Shown here: piece by piece, positions 61,121 through 64,000 of the stretch
Layout of the letters: every line of letters begins with the position of its first letter
Position numbering within the stretch: position 1 is the stretch's first letter
NCBI GenBank assembly: GCA_963765075.1
Contig: CAVXVA010000004.1
Location: 62,001 to 126,000 of the forward strand
From: JAENVU01 sp963765075
GTDB taxonomy: Bacteria; Actinomycetota; Acidimicrobiia; IMCC26256; JAENVU01
DNA length: 64,000 nt
Direction of reading: 5' to 3'
Translations under genes and position numbers: made by a program
The notes under the pieces: generated by a model
What the model was told of the DNA's origin: nothing
The model's database searches: none
The model's input: only the letters and a program-made list of their open reading frames with translations

Positions 61121-61603
61121 TCAGCTCCGATCGGTTGAGGAGAGGCTACGCACATCGTGGGCCCCGAGGCCCCAATCGGCCCCGCCGGCCCAGTGCTCCT
61201 GCTTCCAGATCGGGACCGATTCCTTCAGGGTGTCGATACAGAACTGCGCGGCAGCGAACGCGTGGCCACGGTGGGGGCTCGACACCACGACCGCGACCGA
61301 CGCTTCCGACACGGCGAGGAACCCGGTCCGGTGAAGCACCGCAACCCGGGAAAGGTCGGCCCATCGGCCCCGGGCCTGGGCCACGATTTCGGCCATCGCC
61401 CGCTCGGCCTCGGATTCATACGCCTCATAGGTGAGACCGGTGACGTCGGAACGACCCTCGGCATGATCGCGGACGATGCCGAGAAAACTCACGACGGCTC
61501 CGGCGTCGGGGACCGAGGCCCAGGCCACCGCGAGGTCGACCGGCAGTGGTTCGGAGTCGAGCGCAACCCAGTCGGGCTGCTCCGGTGGGGTCAGGGACGA
61601 CAC
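61121..61603 (-). CDS. moaE: Molybdopterin synthase catalytic subunit
   Basis: The 160-residue protein has the MoaE pattern: GAVVSFLGIVRDHAEGRSD, LTYEAYESEAERAM, VLHRTGFLAVSEASVAVVV, SSPHRGHAFAAAQFCIDTLK and the catalytic Lys region VPIWKQEHW. It transfers sulfur from MoaD thiocarboxylate to precursor Z, making molybdopterin. GTG 61603 is chosen: a consensus-like -10 TACAAT lies 7 bases upstream and overlaps the alternative ATG 61612. It heads the moaE-small protein-mreB operon. Confidence 0.9.
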   Translation of the reverse strand: MSSLTPPEQPDWVALDSEPLPVDLAVAWASVPDAGAVVSFLGIVRDHAEGRSDVTGLTYEAYESEAERAMAEIVAQARGRWADLSRVAVLHRTGFLAVSEASVAVVVSSPHRGHAFAAAQFCIDTLKESVPIWKQEHWAGGADWGLGAHDVRSLSSTDRS

Positions 61604-61610
61604 GGGCACC

Positions 61611-61616
61611 ATTGTA
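61611..61616 (-). promoter_or_regulatory. -10 box TACAAT of moaE (leaderless)
   Basis: TACAAT on the minus strand, 7 bases, GTG 61603. It diverges from the TAGAAT box at 61671, 54 bases away. Confidence 0.6.
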
Positions 61617-61670
61617 GGGATCACGCCCGCCGAACCCCAGGGCCGCGGGTGAACGGCGCGAACTCGTCGG

Positions 61671-61676
61671 TAGAAT
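61671..61676 (+). promoter_or_regulatory. -10 box TAGAAT of the pseudo-protease gene (leaderless)
   Basis: TAGAAT, 7 bases, ATG 61684. Confidence 0.6.
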
Positions 61677-61683
61677 CTCCGAA

Positions 61684-62910
61684 ATGCCGGGGACCGACGA
61701 CGACGACGAGGCCACCCGGCCGCCCCCCCATCCGATGGATCGGACGTGGCTCCACCCATCGGAGATGTTCGCCGCACAACGTTCGGCCCAATCCGCGCCC
61801 GCCGCGTCGACGTCACCAACGGTCGGCCACCGACGGAGTTGGCGCCGCGACGTGCTGCTCGCAGTCACCGCCGGCACCGTCGGCGCGATGGCCACCATCT
61901 CGGTACTCGGCATCGTCGGCGCATTCGACGACGAACCCAGCCGATCCGCCGCCGCCGGCGCCCCGCAGAGCAGCACACCCACGGACGCGGCCGTGATCGC
62001 GAGTCACGTCGTCCCCGGAGTCGCCGCGGTCATCACGACAACGGGCGGCGTGGAACGACGGGGTTCCGGCGTAGCCGTCAGTGACCACCGGTTGGTCACG
62101 ACCGCCGCCGTGGTCGACGACTCGAACCCGGTCGGCGCGGAGGTCGAGGTGTGCGTCTCGAACAAGACTCGTCACCGGGCGACGGTCATCGGCCGCGACC
62201 CGGTGACGGGTCTCGTCCTCCTGTCGATCCCAACCCTGCGGTTCGACCCAACCCCAATCGGTGGATCCGACCGGCTCCGGGCCGGTGATTGGATCGTCGC
62301 CGTCGGACGCACGGACACCAGCGGCCCGTGGGTGACGACCGGTGTGGTGACGGCCACCGGCGGATGGACCGACGACCCCGCGGGCATCAAACTCGCCGGC
62401 CTCATCAACACCAATGCCGATCTCGTCGACAACGCTCGCGGCGGTGCGCTGGTCGACGGTGAGGGGAACGTGGTCGGCATCCTCTCGGGGGCGGGGTCCG
62501 GTCCCACTCGGACCGCCGCGATCCCCAGCGATGTCGTGATCGACGTCGCCCAACAACTCGAGCGGCAGGGATGGGTGAGCCACGGTGCACTTGGTCTTCG
62601 AGTCACCGATGGCAACGGCGGTGTCACGGTGTCCGAGATCGCGCCCGGTTCGAGCGCGGCGACCGCGGGGATCCGCGTCGGCGACCGCATCACCGCTATC
62701 GATGGCCGCCCGACGCCCGACACTGCCGCCCTCGTCGTTGCGGTCCGACGCGAGCCTTCCGGCCAACGGGTGGTGGTCACGGTCGTCCGCGGCGGCCGAA
62801 ATCACCGGCTCACCGCGGTCCTCGATCGCGCCGGAGTCGCCGAACCCGTTGGTGGGAGCAGTCCCTTCACCCCACCACCCACGACCCAGTTGGCGGTCTC
62901 GACGCCCTGA
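61684..62910 (+). CDS. HtrA-like PDZ protein lacking the catalytic triad
   Basis: The 408-residue protein has a cytosolic N-terminus with DRTWLHPSEMF, one membrane helix (VLLAVTAGTVGAMATISVLG), a trypsin-like domain and a PDZ domain (GALGLRVTDGN, SSAATAGIRVGDRITAIDGR). The layout is that of actinobacterial HtrA/PepD. At the three catalytic places the residues are wrong: LVTTAAVVDDS where TNAHVV is expected (no His), DPVTGLVLL where TDLAVL is expected (no Asp) and NARGGALVD where GNSGGPLV is expected (no Ser). It is probably an inactive, ligand-sensing protein. ATG 61684 lies 7 bases after TAGAAT. Confidence 0.85.
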   Translation: MPGTDDDDEATRPPPHPMDRTWLHPSEMFAAQRSAQSAPAASTSPTVGHRRSWRRDVLLAVTAGTVGAMATISVLGIVGAFDDEPSRSAAAGAPQSSTPTDAAVIASHVVPGVAAVITTTGGVERRGSGVAVSDHRLVTTAAVVDDSNPVGAEVEVCVSNKTRHRATVIGRDPVTGLVLLSIPTLRFDPTPIGGSDRLRAGDWIVAVGRTDTSGPWVTTGVVTATGGWTDDPAGIKLAGLINTNADLVDNARGGALVDGEGNVVGILSGAGSGPTRTAAIPSDVVIDVAQQLERQGWVSHGALGLRVTDGNGGVTVSEIAPGSSAATAGIRVGDRITAIDGRPTPDTAALVVAVRREPSGQRVVVTVVRGGRNHRLTAVLDRAGVAEPVGGSSPFTPPPTTQLAVSTP

Positions 62911-62987
62911 GTGGGCGCACCGGGCACCATTTCCTCCATCGTCGGGCCGGTGAGACGGCATCGCTCATCGGGTGCGAGACTGACCGG

Positions 62988-64000
62988 ATGGAGCTCACCG
63001 ACGCCGACGCCCAACTCCTCAATGCGGTGCAGTGGTCGTTCCCACTCGACGCTGCGCCCTACGCCGTGCTGGCCGACCGGCTCGGACTCACCGAAGCTGA
63101 GGTCATCGGCCGCCTGCAGGCTGTGAAGGAGGAAGGCGTCCTCCGGCAACTGTCGGCCATCTTCGATACCCGGGCGTTGGGGTACACGTCTGCCTTGATC
63201 GCTGCGAAGGTCGACGCCGACCACATCGACGCCGCCGCGGCCGTGATCAACGAGCACCCCGGAGTGAGCCACAACTACAAACGCAACCACGATTACAACC
63301 TCTGGTACACGCTCGCCGTCCCGCCGGGCGAGGACTTCGACGCGCACCTCGACATCCTCCACACGGCGTCAGGGTCCCTGGTCACCCGCAAGTTGCCGAC
63401 CCTCAAGCTCTACAAGATCGGCGTGAAGCTCGACATGACCGGGCAGACCGCGGCCGACGCCAAGGCCGAGGTCCTCGAACACGAACGACCCGAACGCAAG
63501 ACCGACATGCCCGCGCCGACGCTCAGCGATCTCGAAGTCGCGGTGATCCAGCTCTGCCAGGACGACCTTCCGCTCGTACCCCGGCCGTTCGCGGTCCAGG
63601 CCGAACGGCTCGGCATCAGCGAAGGCGAGCTGCTCGGGATCCTCGAGTCGTTCACCGAACGGAAGTTGATGCGCCGTTTCGCCGCGGTCATGAACCACCG
63701 CACCGCGGGGTTCAAGGCCAACGCCATGGGCGTCTGGGCAGTGCCCGAAGCCGACCTCGACGCGATCGGGCCGCAGATGGCCGGCTTCGCCGCGGTCTCG
63801 CACTGCTACCGCCGCCCGACGTACGAAGATTGGCCCTACACCGTATTCACCATGGTGCATGGTCGGACCGCCCGTGACTGCGAAGCCACCATCGACGCCA
63901 TTGCGTCCGAGACCGGAGTCGACGAGTACACGCTGCTCTGGTCGATCAAGGAGTACAAGAAGGTTCGGCTGCGGTACTTCACGTCGGAGTGGGCGACGTG
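62988..64000 (+). CDS. Fused AhbA/AhbB-type (Lrp/AsnC-like) siroheme decarboxylase, 3' end outside the window
   Basis: The frame from ATG 62988 stays open to the window edge (337 codons). Two similar halves are visible. The first has a winged-helix start (LTDADAQLLNAVQWSFPLDA) and VSHNYKRNHDYNLWYTLAVP, like AhbA/NirD. The second has LSDLEVAVIQLCQDDLPLVP, VSHCYRRPTYEDWPYTVFTM and WSIKEYKKVRLRYF, like AhbB/NirL-type proteins. In other organisms AhbA and AhbB together decarboxylate siroheme on the alternative heme path, or heme d1 precursors as NirDLGH. Here both are in one protein. Function as a regulator is the less likely reading. Confidence 0.85.
   Translation, partial: MELTDADAQLLNAVQWSFPLDAAPYAVLADRLGLTEAEVIGRLQAVKEEGVLRQLSAIFDTRALGYTSALIAAKVDADHIDAAAAVINEHPGVSHNYKRNHDYNLWYTLAVPPGEDFDAHLDILHTASGSLVTRKLPTLKLYKIGVKLDMTGQTAADAKAEVLEHERPERKTDMPAPTLSDLEVAVIQLCQDDLPLVPRPFAVQAERLGISEGELLGILESFTERKLMRRFAAVMNHRTAGFKANAMGVWAVPEADLDAIGPQMAGFAAVSHCYRRPTYEDWPYTVFTMVHGRTARDCEATIDAIASETGVDEYTLLWSIKEYKKVRLRYFTSEWAT

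Noticed and set aside
1..64000. CRISPR arrays, tRNA or rRNA genes, insertion sequences, prophage
   Set aside because: No regularly spaced direct repeats, tRNA-like cloverleaf, transposase or phage structural operon was found on reading both strands; the phage-like Cys/His motif at 55365 is part of a DivIVA protein.

Overview
The window is chromosomal DNA of a high-GC actinobacterium. It most resembles the class Acidimicrobiia (an Ilumatobacter-like lineage). That placement rests on: a full egtABCD ergothioneine set, an UPF0182 protein, an AftB/ZomB-like arabinofuranosyltransferase-type protein, a class E sortase, a YlbL-type PDZ/Lon protein, SUF-only Fe-S assembly, a MreB relative, and secreted proteins with a repeated 'GGPYWPGxxIARD' module. 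Genes are packed on both strands with many ATGA or TGATG overlaps. I see no tRNA, rRNA, CRISPR array, insertion sequence or prophage.

Layout. 1-3.2 kb: end of a MoeB/ThiF adenylyltransferase, an L,D-transpeptidase lipoprotein, leucyl aminopeptidase and a PduO-type cobalamin adenosyltransferase. 3.3-11.2 kb: glycan and membrane genes (two GT-C-like proteins, a GT2 with membrane tail, a GT4, a methyltransferase, a flippase-like LPG-synthase-TM protein). 11.2-14.7 kb: cobalamin-dependent methionine synthase. 14.7-16.4 kb: a GT-C-like gene broken by a frameshift. 16.4-22.7 kb: a minus-strand operon lpdA-E2-lipBA-pepQ-membrane protein, with LipB and LipA in a single reading frame. 22.9-30.6 kb: a MOP-type flippase, a secreted PGRP amidase, three consecutive GT4 genes and an NDP-sugar epimerase. 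30.6-36.1 kb: hydrolase, DUF1802, an acyltransferase-SGNH fusion and the AftB-like protein. 36.1-38.8 kb: terminator, acyl-CoA dehydrogenase, metallo-beta-lactamase-fold hydrolase. 38.9-43.2 kb: egtABCD. 43.2-52.2 kb: a metzincin lipoprotein and two convergent suf operons (sufC-sufS-sufU on plus; sufB-sufD-Rieske-sufC on minus) flanking a second L,D-transpeptidase. 52.3-61.6 kb: UPF0182, DivIVA-like, PDZ/Lon, sortase, HEAT protein, mreB-like, a small membrane protein and moaE. 61.7-64 kb: a protease-like PDZ protein with no catalytic triad and a fused AhbA/AhbB-type protein running off the end.

Two signals cut across the annotation. First, most gene starts that lack a Shine-Dalgarno have a TAnnnT -10 hexamer 6-10 nt upstream, i.e. 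the mRNAs look leaderless. At three loci the codon in exactly that position, in frame and at the expected protein N-terminus, is ATC or ATT instead of ATG/GTG/TTG (7017 minus, 26371 plus, 59265 plus). A fourth gene (mreB-like) seems to start at CTG. Second, at least six genes carry seven single-base frame breaks, including sufD, which should be essential in a SUF-only organism. This points to unresolved indels in the assembly, although real lesions cannot be excluded from one sequence.

The two suf operons share an inverted repeat CCACTA-N6-TAGTGG at their promoters, so they are probably controlled by the same iron-sulfur regulator. The SUF cysteine desulfurase lies just downstream of the ergothioneine genes, so sulfur delivery, thiol synthesis and Fe-S assembly sit side by side.
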